A DNA stretch of 64,000 bases from Zygnema circumcarinatum. Its lineage: Eukaryota > Streptophyta > Zygnematophyceae > Zygnematales > Zygnemataceae. Location of the stretch: contig CM074809.1 of the NCBI GenBank assembly GCA_037447605.1, forward strand, positions 975,705 through 1,039,704, in the 5' to 3' direction. This document shows, piece by piece, positions 1 to 11,800 of this stretch (its first letter is position 1; each line of letters opens with the position of its first letter). The translations under genes were made by a program, and so were the position numbers. Below the pieces are notes generated by a model. It ran no database searches. It worked only from the letters and a program-made list of their open reading frames with translations, and was not told the origin of the DNA.

Positions 1-39
1 GGTCTGAACTGCGCCCTAGCGCAGCGCTAAACGACAAAC

Positions 40-154
40 TCAGTCCGATGGCACTTGGCCTGCTGGCGGCGGCGGCGGTGAGAGCAGCCCTGCGTCAAAA
101 TCGTCTTTGCTTTTTAATTTGTAAGCAATGGGTTGTTGACAGGCGGCCGCCATG
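40..154 (-). CDS. possible first exon of a leftward gene (uncertain)
   Basis: On the minus strand an ATG at 154 sits in a strong context (ccgccATGgcgg) and opens a 37-codon frame beginning MAAACQQPIAYKLKSKDDFD and ending in a proline run before a stop at 40-42. The reading looks protein-like and the upstream minus-strand DNA (200-600) is GA/CT rich, as in front of other genes here. It may be a first exon whose donor lies before the stop (a GT occurs inside it) with the rest beyond the left edge. I do not recognise the family. It could equally be chance coding. Confidence 0.25.
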
Positions 155-1186
155 GCGGAGCAGCAGGAGAGGCTTCTGATGGGACTGCTCCGTGAGTGAG
201 CATGGCAGGATAAGGCAGCAAGAGGAGGCAAGGGAATGTGCAAGTAAGGGGTTGATGATAGCGCTTTCGATGCGGAGGACAGGGCTCCTCTCCAAAAGCT
301 CCAATTCATAAAATAGCAGCAGAGTGGCACTTCAACAGTTTGTGTTGCAATGAGGAAAAGGTCTCTCTCCCGCACTGACACACACTCTCTCCCTCTCCAT
401 TTTTCAATTACGACAGCTGCTGAATTGTCGCCGCTTCTTCTCTCCAATTCCCCGCTGTTTCTTCCCAAACGCGCTGTCAATCCCTCTCTCCTTCTCTTCC
501 TCCGGCTCGCCTCTCTGTGTCTCTCTCTCACCATCCTCCGGACTGTAACAGCAATGCACCTTCTTAAAAAACTCTCCATCGCACAAGCAGTGTCACGCAC
601 GGCAGCAATTACACATCTTGGTTTACTTTGCAATGAATGATATGGCACCACTGGAGTATAATACAAATATTGTTACACGAACCTTTAGGACACAGATTTC
701 TACACCTTTGACTGGTACTACTCATGCGTGTCCGATGTGTGACGTCAGGAAAATCTGCACATTCACTACATAATCTACGCACTCTCTGCTGCATCTGCTG
801 CAAAGAGAGCTAAAAAAACGCACCAGTCTTCTGTTATTTGGATTCCTAGCAAAATTGCGGCCACCCCATCTCACTACCTTACACCTTCCTTATATAGGCG
901 TACCACTATATGTCCAAAACACCAGTCTGCTGAAATGTTTGGAGCATGTCACGCCATGAATAAACAGGGCCTACAGGTTTCAAATCACGTTACAGAGGCA
1001 GAGTTTCGACTAGTGCTGACCTAGGACTTCGGAGAGACTGACCCGCTGCTCTATCTTCAAAAAACGTCAAATGTCGAGAAGAGAGGGTGAGTGGAATTTA
1101 TCTTACCCCACTTCCCTCTCCTCTACCCCCAACAAGAATTCGTTAAATCCGAACAACTTGCCAGCAGCACACGAAGCGTGAAAGCC
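155..1186. other. non-coding stretch
   Basis: No supported gene. The stretch from about 350 to 540 is pyrimidine-rich and could be the leader of the leftward candidate exon at 40-154. Positions 1000-1186 are the 3' flank of the leftward gene ending at 1187. No poly(A) signal was assigned with confidence. Confidence 0.5.
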
Positions 1187-2908
1187 TCAAGCCTTGGAGT
1201 CGAAACAAGGTTCGGCCACAGACTGCAGATAGGTGTCCACCTCTCCGGTGCTCAGAAACAAGTTCAGTACAGCAGCGATGTCTGCTTCTGAATCATTGCC
1301 CTTTAGTTCATCACATTCCCCTCCTTTCTCTCCCCCAGCTATCCATGTCCCCAACTCTCCAGTCTTCCTTGTAACTTCCGCACTCCCACTTATCGCCCAT
1401 GCGTCGCTAGTAACACCCAAACTAGAATTTTTACTCGACTTGTCAACTATGCTGTCACAGTCGTCAATAAGAAAGCTTCCAGCAGCTGTAGATGTTTGAA
1501 GGTCTGTAGCTGCAGCTGCCTCTCCATGGACCATTCTTCCTCCATCTTCTCTCTCAGGCTTGACTTTTGCAACAGCAGTTTTCCAGGCATCTAGAGATTG
1601 TCTCCGAGGACGAGAACGAGGATTAGGAGTACTCCAATCTTCTAACGAGTACTGCCGAAAAGCTTCCTCAAAAACAAGCAGAAGTGCCGGATCAAAAATT
1701 GCGTCGTCAATTTCTGACTCATCGAGCAATTCACAAAACTGAAGCTCGTCAGTAGACTGTTGCAGGTCACTTGATGATGTGCTGACTATATCCCCGCTGG
1801 TCTCACTTGTAAAGTCGATTTTTCGAGATACTGGCCTCGACTTTGGCGGTTTTGGTGGAGTCGATGACAAAGTTTCAAGCTTCCAAGGAGCAGGAATGTC
1901 CTGCTTAAATGGACAATCAGATGAGGGAGATGGACCAGCTACAGAGTAAATAGAAGATACAGTAGGAGAAGTTGAAGCTGCCTCCTTTCCAGATGCTTCG
2001 GGCAACAGTAATCCCTCTGGACTGCTCGGGTTCACTGATGGTGCTTCCGAGTCGGTTCTCACATTTGTAGTCTCTCCACAACGAGGAACTCCTAGGCCTA
2101 AAAATTCCTCAATATGAGCAGCCAGCATCTCATCTATGCCTTCATCCACTCCCCATAGCCCCTCTCCTGCCTCCTTTCCAGTACAAAATGATTGTCCCCC
2201 AACCTCTTTACTCGAACCTCTCAGAGACGAAATGTGCTCTACTTCTGCCACGGTCCTGCTCTCTTCTACAGAATGCAGCAAGCCCTCCTTCACTCCGTGA
2301 TCTCCTTCACTCCCCACTTTAAAGTTGCTGGTGTCTGGCTGCGCAGTTGACGCGACTCTTTCTCCTCCATCTTGACCATCCCATTTCTCAGAAGTTGACA
2401 CAAAGGCCTCTCCTTCCCAGACATCAACTTTCCCTCTTTTATTGGTTCCAGTCCTGTCAGAAGCATCTAGACTTCCAGAATGTTTCCCTCCCACTACTCC
2501 TGTCTCCACTTCGTTGAAAACTCGACTTGCACCCCTTGCCAGAAACCATTCTTTCAACTGCTTATTCACGCCTTCCAGAGTAAGTTTCTCAGACTGTCTG
2601 CCTCTCCTCCTCCCCATTCTCCGTGCGAATGAAAACCGTTCCTTCGACGCAGGTTGAACCGAAGCCTTTGAACCTTTCCCTTGAACAAAGCGCCCCTTGC
2701 TCTCAGTGCTGGCGGATTCAAAGCTGCCAAAAGAGCTCTCGCTCTCGCTGTAACTGCCGAAACTTGCGACGCTGCTGCTCTCGTCTGAGAGCAGCGAGCA
2801 GTCGGACACGGTTCGCCCGTACTGCAAGCTGCTCAGGCGAGGACTCCCGCCCTTCACCTCTGCAGCCTTCCTCTCGTTCACGTCAGCAGAACTCAAGCAC
2901 GCCCCCAT
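1187..2908 (-). CDS. MGxC-type acylated protein of unknown function (paralogue A)
   Basis: Single-exon frame of 573 residues. I chose the ATG at 2908 because it starts MGACLSSADV, a classic N-myristoylation site (Gly2) followed by Cys4 for palmitoylation; the in-frame ATG 16 codons upstream would bury it. The middle is serine/acidic and looks disordered. A conserved block near residues 415-470 reads LQFCELLDESEIDDAIFDPA, then LLLVFEEAFRQYSLEDW, then an Arg/Ser stretch and AWKTAVAK. A short C-terminal block follows (ADIAAVLNLFLSTGE). The divergent gene at 4068-6263 carries the same blocks in the same order, so the two are paralogues. Membrane attachment is inferred from the N terminus. I do not know the family; the PPKPPKSRP segment suggests an SH3-like ligand at most. 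Confidence 0.8.
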   Translation of the reverse strand: MGACLSSADVNERKAAEVKGGSPRLSSLQYGRTVSDCSLLSDESSSVASFGSYSESESSFGSFESASTESKGRFVQGKGSKASVQPASKERFSFARRMGRRRGRQSEKLTLEGVNKQLKEWFLARGASRVFNEVETGVVGGKHSGSLDASDRTGTNKRGKVDVWEGEAFVSTSEKWDGQDGGERVASTAQPDTSNFKVGSEGDHGVKEGLLHSVEESRTVAEVEHISSLRGSSKEVGGQSFCTGKEAGEGLWGVDEGIDEMLAAHIEEFLGLGVPRCGETTNVRTDSEAPSVNPSSPEGLLLPEASGKEAASTSPTVSSIYSVAGPSPSSDCPFKQDIPAPWKLETLSSTPPKPPKSRPVSRKIDFTSETSGDIVSTSSSDLQQSTDELQFCELLDESEIDDAIFDPALLLVFEEAFRQYSLEDWSTPNPRSRPRRQSLDAWKTAVAKVKPEREDGGRMVHGEAAAATDLQTSTAAGSFLIDDCDSIVDKSSKNSSLGVTSDAWAISGSAEVTRKTGELGTWIAGGEKGGECDELKGNDSEADIAAVLNLFLSTGEVDTYLQSVAEPCFDSKA

Positions 2909-4067
2909 CGCGCTCACAATGTCAGCTTCAAACCAAGTAAAAGCCCACCGAGCCACCCCAAAACGTTTGCAGACGGAATGTGGGCCTAAAGATGTGTCAA
3001 AACTTTAAATTCTAAACAAAGATAAGGCTTTCCCTCAGAATCCACAGCCGCTGCTCGACCCCCACTCGCAGCCTGACCGCAGCTTAGAGAGCGCCGCTTT
3101 AAGTAGAGCGAGGAGCGGCGGCGGCGACACTGTCCGTACAGTGTCCCGCGAACCCGTTATGTACGGTTCCACGGTCGTACAACCCGTTATGTACGAAAAG
3201 AGTCAAAGTTGCCGAAAACTGTACGAAATTGAGCTGAGCCGTACGGTACGGCTGGCCTTAGGCCCGTGTCGGTCCGCGGCGGTCCGCCCGACGCGTCGCG
3301 CGCACACGTGGCGCGCGCTCAGCGGCGAAGGCCGCCGCGAACCTCGTTAGGGCCACGTGGCGCGCGGAGAGGCGCGGGGGGGGCTGTCGGCGCAACTGAT
3401 CTCAGGCCGCCACGTGGAATTGTTTCATGAGGTTAAATAGCAACTGTTTAGTCACAGTTTCAGGACTTTCTGGAATTTTGAACAGTAACTGGAAGAGTAA
3501 CGACGTAGGGTTCTAGGATAAACAGGACTGTAACGGTGAACTACACTGGATGGATAGATACGGAACGTCAGGCCGTACCGTACTTTGAGTGACATGTCTC
3601 CCTTGTTGATCCTGGGCATTTTCGGATCAACTACGGTAGATCCAAACCTCTTATCCACTCCCAGAGACCGAGATCTACTGAAAGAAAATCCAGAGTGGAC
3701 TTCAAGAAGATCGCGCCCCGCCGCCATGCTGGCGCAGGCCTTGGGCAGAGCGCCGCCAGCTGGACTGATCGGACGGCGCTGGTGCGCTCAGGATCCGCAT
3801 CGGACGGCGAAGATCGCATCAATCTCTTCGGCATGATCGGGCCAATCGGCGCCCTCACACGTGGCCGGGCCCTCCGGGCCCGTCACGGCGGGTCCTGGTC
3901 GCTCCTCCCTCGGCTGGCGGGCGGGGGCTGCATCTCTCTCTCTCTCTCCCTCTCTCTCGCTCAATTCAGGGCGTGGGGGGGACGGTCAGGGCAGGAATTG
4001 CACAAACCAAGAAGTGGGTCTGGCAAATTACGCGGCTCTACAAGTGGGTTTGCAATTATATTTCAGA
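2909..4067. promoter_or_regulatory. bidirectional promoter with GTAC cluster and G-boxes
   Basis: This separates the two divergent MGxC genes. Seven GTAC palindromes lie within 3136-3249 (3136, 3161, 3177, 3191, 3221, 3241, 3246). Inside the cluster the word AACCCGTTATGTACG occurs at 3151 and 3181, exactly 30 bp apart. Three CACGTG boxes follow at about 3306, 3354 and 3410, and another near 3857. A pyrimidine tract (3931-3960) and TTTCAG at 4061-4066, just before the ATG at 4068, hint at an intron in the leader of the rightward gene. GTAC is the core recognised by SBP/SPL proteins and CACGTG by bHLH/bZIP proteins; binding here is inference. Confidence 0.6.
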
Positions 4068-6263
4068 ATGGGGGGCTGCGTGGGCGTGCCGGAAGTGAGG
4101 CAGGAGACTGCGAGGAAGGGAGAGACGGGCAATGGCGACGAGGGCCATTTTCGAGCCTCGTCGGAGTCCTTCTCCTCCTTCGATGGACTGCATTTTGACA
4201 GCAGCAGTGGAAAGTCGGGTGACCGGAGCGGGAGTGACAGCTCGTCGGGAAGACGGTCGGGCAACTTTGAGCCGATAGAGAAATTGTCATTAAAAGGAGA
4301 GATTGTGAAACCTGCTCGGAAAAAGGGGTTGCTGTCGAACGTAAAGACACCTACGAAAAAAAGACATTTTCTCGCGCATGGAGGATCAAACAAGAGGAAT
4401 GGAAGGCGGCACAGTTTGTCGTTAGTGGTTGATGTCAGCGAAAGAGTGAGAATGGGACGAAGGAGGTCGACTAGCGATATTCCCGTCACCGCGGAGGAAG
4501 AAATCAAGAAGAGATTTTCAATGGAAGCGAGAGATGCTCAAAATGCGGTCAGTACGGAGGAGGCAGCCGACAATAGTCCGCAAGAAACGGTTTCTGCAAA
4601 AGGAATTGCAAGGCATGGCCCCAGTCCGTTTGGTAGTAAGAGAACCTTCTCGTGGTACGTCGAAACTAAGGTGGATGTCAAGCCTTGTGACGATGCTGAA
4701 GCTGAAAGCGAGAAGAAATCTGGAGGAACAAATTGTGTAGGCTCGCATGAGAAGGATGTAGCGGAGCCTGCAGCAGTGGAGGAGTTTTTGCCTCAGGAGA
4801 AGACTGTTAGTGATGTAGAGATTCAGCAAGTGGTTGATTGGCACTATCCTCTGGCAGATGTGAAATTGCCGGCAGTGGCGGTTGAAGCTGAGGCAGGTTC
4901 AAGGAGTCAGGTTGTGCTGACAGCAGACAACGAGAGAAAGGGTGCAGGTATGAATACTGAGAACGCGAAGGAGAGGGAGGCTGCCTCTACAGAGTCGAGA
5001 GACGAATTCGCTGGAAGTGTAAGCGGAGATGGGGCAATGCAGAGGCAAACAGTGCAGGGCATGGCTGTTTCGAGAGTGAGCCTGGGAGAGGTGAAGGAGG
5101 ATGTTGCTTCAGAGAAGAAGCTTCTGGAGGCCGTAGCTGCACTTAGTCACGCCTCGGAGGAAGATAAGCTTGCAAAGAAAGCACTCCTTACAGCTGTCAA
5201 GAAAGCACAGGAGGCAGCTGCAGCAGCAGCTGAGATGGATGGGGAGTGGAGGGAGAAGCTGATCCTACAGGGAGCTAGCGCAGAGGTAGGAAACGGTCGA
5301 GTGAATGGAAAGTCGCAAAGGATGAATCCTGCTGATGATGGGATAGTTATTGAAGAGTTTACAGGTGCTGTTTCTAATGGCTCCAGTTCTCCCAAGGGAG
5401 GTCATCTTTCTCCAAAAATGCCTACACATCCTAGAGAATGTTCTCCAATGTCTCCCAGCAGGTATTCTCTTTCAACCATGGGCGCTCCCATTTCCCCAAG
5501 GGCAAGTCCAACATCTCCAAGGGCAGCACCTCCAGCACCAAGTCCGCCGAAACTCAAAAGTCCGCAAAAGCCTCCGAAACCGAGACTGCCGATAGCGCTC
5601 AACTTTACTGGAAAGTCGTCTGCACAAGGTGCTGCCGACTCGTCATCTACCGGTGACAATCTGCAATTAAAGTTTTGTGAATTCGTCGATGACCTCGACG
5701 ACCTCGATGATGACGCGGATGCAATCTTTGATCCGGCTCTCCTCCTGACTTTTGAGGAAGCTTTCCAGCAGTATTCCATAGAAGACTGGAGTGCTCCATC
5801 GCTCGGTCCTCGGAGACGCTCTCTTGAAGTATGGCAGAGAGCTGTTGCAAAAGCCAAGTCTCTGAAGCTCGCGGAGGAAAGGGCCTCTGCAGATGCATGT
5901 GGGACATCAGGGGCCCCAAATTCCCCAACGACCGTCCTTTCGCCGGCGACCTCCCTGAGCAGCACCCACGAAATTGGGAGCAGCAGTCCAAGGTCGAAGT
6001 ACGGCTTGCCGGCCGGCCGCGATGTATGGGCCGCCGAAGGGAGCTCTGCAGAGGAGGGGACGGCTGGGAATGGAGGGGGGAGGAGGGCAACGGCTGGCAA
6101 GGAGGAGGGAGAGGGACGGAGGGCGTCATCAGGAGCTGCTCCGGAGGCGGACATGGCGACTGTGCTGGACAGGTTTTTGAGCACCGAGGAGGGGGGCAGC
6201 GCCCTCTCGTTCTACGACTCGAGTGTATCTTCATCTCCGGTTTTTGACGGAATCAGTGTTTGA
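4068..6263 (+). CDS. MGxC-type acylated protein of unknown function (paralogue B)
   Basis: Intronless frame of 731 residues. The open frame begins at 3861, but I place the start at 4068, where MGGCVGVPEV gives Gly2 and Cys4 as in its paralogue; the 69 codons upstream are CT-rich leader and the TTTCAG just before may be a splice acceptor. The protein is Ser/Glu/Ala rich, with a coiled-coil-like alanine and lysine stretch near residues 345-405 and Pro-rich repeats of the SPRASP type near 470-500. The conserved block (IFDPALLLTFEEAFQQYSIE, then DW, RRRSLEVWQRAVAK) lies near residues 540-600 and the C-terminal ADMATVLDRFLSTEE block near 700. Function unknown; a peripheral membrane scaffold is my guess. 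Confidence 0.8.
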   Translation: MGGCVGVPEVRQETARKGETGNGDEGHFRASSESFSSFDGLHFDSSSGKSGDRSGSDSSSGRRSGNFEPIEKLSLKGEIVKPARKKGLLSNVKTPTKKRHFLAHGGSNKRNGRRHSLSLVVDVSERVRMGRRRSTSDIPVTAEEEIKKRFSMEARDAQNAVSTEEAADNSPQETVSAKGIARHGPSPFGSKRTFSWYVETKVDVKPCDDAEAESEKKSGGTNCVGSHEKDVAEPAAVEEFLPQEKTVSDVEIQQVVDWHYPLADVKLPAVAVEAEAGSRSQVVLTADNERKGAGMNTENAKEREAASTESRDEFAGSVSGDGAMQRQTVQGMAVSRVSLGEVKEDVASEKKLLEAVAALSHASEEDKLAKKALLTAVKKAQEAAAAAAEMDGEWREKLILQGASAEVGNGRVNGKSQRMNPADDGIVIEEFTGAVSNGSSSPKGGHLSPKMPTHPRECSPMSPSRYSLSTMGAPISPRASPTSPRAAPPAPSPPKLKSPQKPPKPRLPIALNFTGKSSAQGAADSSSTGDNLQLKFCEFVDDLDDLDDDADAIFDPALLLTFEEAFQQYSIEDWSAPSLGPRRRSLEVWQRAVAKAKSLKLAEERASADACGTSGAPNSPTTVLSPATSLSSTHEIGSSSPRSKYGLPAGRDVWAAEGSSAEEGTAGNGGGRRATAGKEEGEGRRASSGAAPEADMATVLDRFLSTEEGGSALSFYDSSVSSSPVFDGISV

Positions 6264-7289
6264 GCTAACGCGCTCTTACAAGGTGGGTTGTGCACTGTTC
6301 TGCTCTCCCGCTTTCTCGCCCTCTTCCCCTTCCTCCCATCTCTTTCTCATTCCCTGAACTCCGTCCTTGTGTTTGTGTCGATTGGCTGAAATTGTTGCCT
6401 GTGAGGGCAACGAGTTCGTGAATATGTCTAATCTATAGTTTCTTGATGTACACCTTCTTTCCAAGCCAGGCGTGACATGGTTCATGTCCGTGACCTTTCC
6501 ACTGAAAGCCATTCATTTCTTTGTTCGTTGCAGATCTGCCTCTTGCTGCTTTGTAAATTATACTCGCGAACCTTCTACCACGAACGGGAGGACTCTCCCC
6601 TATGATACATAAAGTGATAAGCTTTGCAACGGCAACGGCGGTCTTGGCGTGAAGAAGCTTCTTCTTTTGACATCAGATGGTGCTCCTCTGGTGATGCTCG
6701 CCAGGCTCCGTATTGTCGCACTGAGAGACATGTACCGCATCCTCGACAAAGAGGCGGAGGCGGGTGGGGGATGCCCTGCTCATGGCTCGCTTAAATTTTA
6801 TTAGAAAAGTTCATCTACGGATAGGAAAGTTTTGCTTTTAGGGAGGTCAAAAGTGCTAGCGTGTTATTTTTTTCATTGCTTTGTGTGCTCCTGTTTATAT
6901 TGCTATGCTCTCGCATGCTTAGGCTATTATGTAGCGGCGAATGACGCCCATCCAAGCAGTGGCACGTGTACAGTACGCAGCAGCAGTGCAAGGCAGAGAG
7001 GCAGGGCAGCGCGCGGTAACGAGTTCGTGGTGTGGTGTGCGAGTGTGCTCTTTTCCGCGTAATCCCAAACGTCATTGTCCTTCGACCGTGCTGTGCTCTC
7101 GTCCATGTTGCCCAACCTCGCTAGCGGTTGATGTGCGCACTTGTGGATGCATCAATTGCATGTTGCAAACAGACGTATCCATCTCCCCGGACGATAGCTT
7201 TTCTGTAATCAATAGTTTTTGCTCATTATTGCCCCTTCCATGCGCTCAAGCCCCTCCAGCATATACACATGCATGCATGCGTGCCCACA

Positions 7290-7712
<423 letters not shown>

Positions 7713-8534
7713 GCCCAGCCGCCGTTCCATGCATGCGCCAGTCCCCAGCGCCGGCCCGCCCCTCCCCGGATCCCTTGCCAGGACGGGCCCGCCCCCCGCC
7801 TCGGCTCCTGGCCCCTCGCGCGAGCCGCCAGGCCGTACACTCCCACCGACATTTTGTCGGTTTATCCGTACGGCCGCCCGGGCGCAGCCGCCCGCAGGCA
7901 ATCGGATTCTGCGGCGGGGCTGGGCGGGCGGAGATTCGCCCCCACCACGTGGCGACCCGGGCCCAGCGAGCGGCTGGAAAGGGCCGAAAAAGGCGCCCAT
8001 ATCCATTGGGGGGGACCGTGCCTCACCTCCCATTGGCCCAGACCGGATCACTGACGTGGACCTTTGTGGCTTCCGAGGTTGCCTACTTGGCAGTCCGTAC
8101 ATCCACGTGGTTATACGTGCGAAAGATCTTTCCGTCCCCCCCGCCCGGTTTCCCTGCCTCGGTTCAGACCACACCTCGGATTCTTCCACGTCAGGGCACC
8201 AGCTGGCGCCATCCTATTGGCCGGCCTTTCCCTAGGAAATATCTCTCCCGCCCGCCCGCTCCCGCGCAGCCGCTTGCGCCGAATCTTGGGATCGCGGGCA
8301 CATCCGTTTCCGAACCTGAACCTGGCCGCCACGCGACGCTCGGACCTACTCGAACCTGAGCCTAGCCGCCTCACGAGGCTCGGACACCTTCGAACCGCCG
8401 CCTCTGAACCTGACCTCGTGATTGAGGAGATAGTGACGTGACGTGTCCTTGAAGCGCCACGCGGGGCTTATCCTGCCGTACGGCATGGCCATCATGCTCC
8501 CTCACGCCATGGGCCCATCCATGCCCATGCCGGG

Positions 8535-8568
8535 CATCCATGCGTCCATGCATGCGGACGCATGGATG
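8535..8568. repeat. perfect 13 bp inverted repeat (hairpin)
   Basis: Arms at 8535-8547 (CATCCATGCGTCC) and 8556-8568 are exact reverse complements around the loop ATGCATGC. It lies about 300 bp before the START gene's start codon, in its promoter or leader, and may have grown from the nearby CATG-rich repeat. Confidence 0.8.
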
Positions 8569-8868
8569 GGTCCAGGCCCCAGGGCCCCGGGACGTGCAGA
8601 CGCGGCCTGCCCTTGGATTAGAAAGCGAGCGCTGGGCGGGCGGGCGGAGGGAGAGAGTGAAAGGGGCGCCGACAGCCGCCGGGCGGCTGAGGATTAGAGT
8701 GAGCGGATAACAGCAAGGGGAGGGGGGAGGAAGAGGATACATAGGGGGCGCAGCTGCAGGGGAAGCGTACGGCAAAAGAGGTTGAAGGACACTTGTGCGT
8801 TGTAGAGGGAGTGATAAGAGGAACAAGGAGAGGGAAGGAGGAGGTGAAGAGGCTGTGGGTGTGAGAAG

Positions 8869-11800
8869 ATGTGTAAGACAATGGTTTTCGATCGGGATGG
8901 GCTTGACTGTAGGGCTTCGAGCCTGTATGGCTGCGGGGTAGCTTGCGCGCAGGAGAGAGCAGGACTGGCGGGGCTTCGGGCGGGAGCTTTCTGCTACTGC
9001 TCAGCAGTGCTGGCGCAAGAGAGTCGCTGTGGGGAATTGTGAGTAGTCCGCCTCTTTCCTGCGTGGGTTGTCTTAGTTTTCAAATAATTAATCGAAAGTA
9101 GGTTCTTTCATTTCATCCTTTTCCTTTTTTTATTCCTTCACATATGTCACGAGTGTGTTAAATGTTATCTTTATCGTTTATAAAAAGGAGGCGTGTCTAT
9201 CGACCTTAATAGTGGGTGTATCCGTCTGAGTATGATATCCTCGTTCGTCATTTATCCGGAAGCTGTAAATTATAAAGTGAAGTGAATTTGGTGTTTTAGT
9301 TAGGTCTCAGCCTGTTTCAGTAATTTTCCTTGGTCGCTGTTACTGAGTAAATGCAAGTGCTACTCGGACGGGATCTGAATGAATGAATGACTGAATGACT
9401 CTGTTTCTAACTGAAATGAATCCTCGAGTTGCATATTTTGAATGGACGATGTTGTTACTCTGCCCAGTCTTTTTCGTTGCTTTTAATTGCAAATGGTGAA
9501 AATATTTAGGGCTTGTCTGAAGGACCTCTCGATTTTGCGAGGATGACTGCAGGCGCCAAGGAGAAAAGGTTTCTTCAGTTGCAACTCCTCCACAGGTGGA
9601 GAAGTCGTCGTCTGAACTCGTGAATCGGCATTGGACAGCTGTTCTGCTGCTCAGCCTCGGCACAGGGCTCACTGCTCTGGGAGTCAACATCGCCGTTGAG
9701 ACTGCAATTGGTCTCCGGCTGGTCGCCGTGTTTGGGCTCTCAGTCGACGCACAGTAAGTCTAACCAACCCTCCTTTAAAAAACTGACTCACTCGCAGCAT
9801 GCTCTTTATTTCGCATCGCTATCCCTATGTTTTCCGATTCTCACTCAGCAAGGGCTCTCTGTATCGCAAGATACAGACACTTTCTCCGTCTCTCTCGTTT
9901 CACTTTCTTCGTCTTCCTTTCTCCGTCTCGTGCTGATCTCTTCTGATTCGATGCGATATGTGCAGATTTCTTATAGACCCTGTGAGCGTGGCGGTGGTGC
10001 TGATCGCCGCCTGCTTGTGTGCGGCTGCCACCGTCGCCTGCGCGGGGGCGGCAGCGCTGGGAGGGAGGTGGTGGCTCGGCGCGTACTGGCTGGCAGGGGC
10101 CTCCGCCAGAGCGGCTCTCCTCAACGTGAGTGCACTCTCTGCCAAAGGCAAAATCTTACTGTTGTTTCTCGCCCCCCTTGTGGAGATCCGGTCAGCTTGT
10201 TGGGGCTATTTTAAAGGGTTTGACGGCGTCTGATAATGAACAGTGGTCTTTCTTTGATTTGAATTGCAGGCACTTGGGAGGTCCTGCCAGTTGGTATGCC
10301 AGGCGATGATCGTTCGATATCTGGCAATGTCCACCACAACAAGCGAGCAGTCCAAAAGGTGAGATATCGAAATTCTTTGCCTTCGAGCCTCGCTCTCTTC
10401 TCCTCTTCGAGTCGATTCATCTCTTCCAGCCGCGGAGCAGTGTATTGAGTGTGTTTTCCTCCCTCTCACGCAGACCTGCTGCGGTTGAACCCCTGAAAGT
10501 TGAAATCCTTGCCCCGGAAGCGAGCAGCTCCCAAGAGGCGGATGCTGAACTGGAAGCTGAGGAGGGGGCTTTGCGGATCCCTAACCCCATAAGGGGCGGA
10601 GAGGAAGAGGTCGCTGGTCCGAGTGGGAGGGTGGAAGACTGCGATGCGATTGGATCGCTTGTGACTGACCGAGACCTTGCAGCTTTACTATGGCGCCTTG
10701 AGGCTTCAGGAGGGGACCATGAGGACCTCCGGTGGGAGTCCGTGGTGGCGAAGGAGAGCCCCACTGTCAAGTATTCCGTGCGAAGAAGAGATCCGGAGGT
10801 GAGGGAGGGAGGGGGAGACTGGGTCGTTATTTCTGTTTTGGGGATGGTTGAAGCATATATGGGAAAGTTTGCGGCTCGTTGCAGCAGAAGGCTGAATGGG
10901 AAATGTTCTGTCGATCGTGTGTGTGTGCAGGATGGGAGTGCAACGGAGTACTTGAGCACAACGCAGTTCTCGGACTGCAGTCCTGAAGTGCTGCGTGACT
11001 TTTACATGGACTCGGAGTACCTCTGCAGTTGGGACAGCATCATCCGGTCGCACCGCCAGGTGGCGCTCTGCCATTCGTCGGGAGTGGAGGTCGGGCAGTT
11101 TGTGAAGAAGTATCCTCTCTGCAGCGCGAGGGAGTACGTGCTCGCGTCCAAGCTGTGGGCGGGCCCGCCGGGAGTGTACTACTGCTTCACACGGGTGAGC
11201 AGGGAGCATGGAAATATGGCTATGCTAGACTATCAGAGCGTCCGGGGATCGTTACGTGGAGCAGGAGTTCGCGATAAGTGGGGCTTTTGCATGATCTTTA
11301 AAGAGGATAATAAGTTGCTGAAGCTGGGGCTCTGTGGTTGAAGGAAAGGCATACTTTGCATGTTTTGATCGGTTGGGGTATTCTTTTGTCTGTATTTGCA
11401 GGCTGTGGAGCACTCCTTAGTACCCCACCAGCAGAAGTTGCGGCGAGTTGATGTCTATGAATCAATGTGGCGGATCAGAGCAGGTAAGCGGCACGCTTCG
11501 CATGGGTTTCTCTGTATATTTGAAGCCGAAAGTGGGGACAGATGCTGATGCTATTAGATGCTGACAGCAGGCTTTTGTTGCTTGTGTGAACAGTGCCCGG
11601 GACGTCTGGTGCGGAAATCAAGCTGTACATGCAAGAGGATTCTGGTATGCCGAAGGAAATAGCTAAAATGGGATTCAAAAGGGGGATATGGGGTTATGTC
11701 AAGAAGACGGAACAACAGATTCAGCGGTATGCTCTCACGAAGAGGAAAATGTCTTCCATTCCGTCGGCCGTGATGTTTGCATCCGAGGTGAGAAACGCGG

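Noticed and set aside
5402-6234. Minus-strand frames of 260 and 195 codons
   Set aside because: Antisense shadows of the MGxC paralogue B exon, which has conserved blocks on the plus strand.
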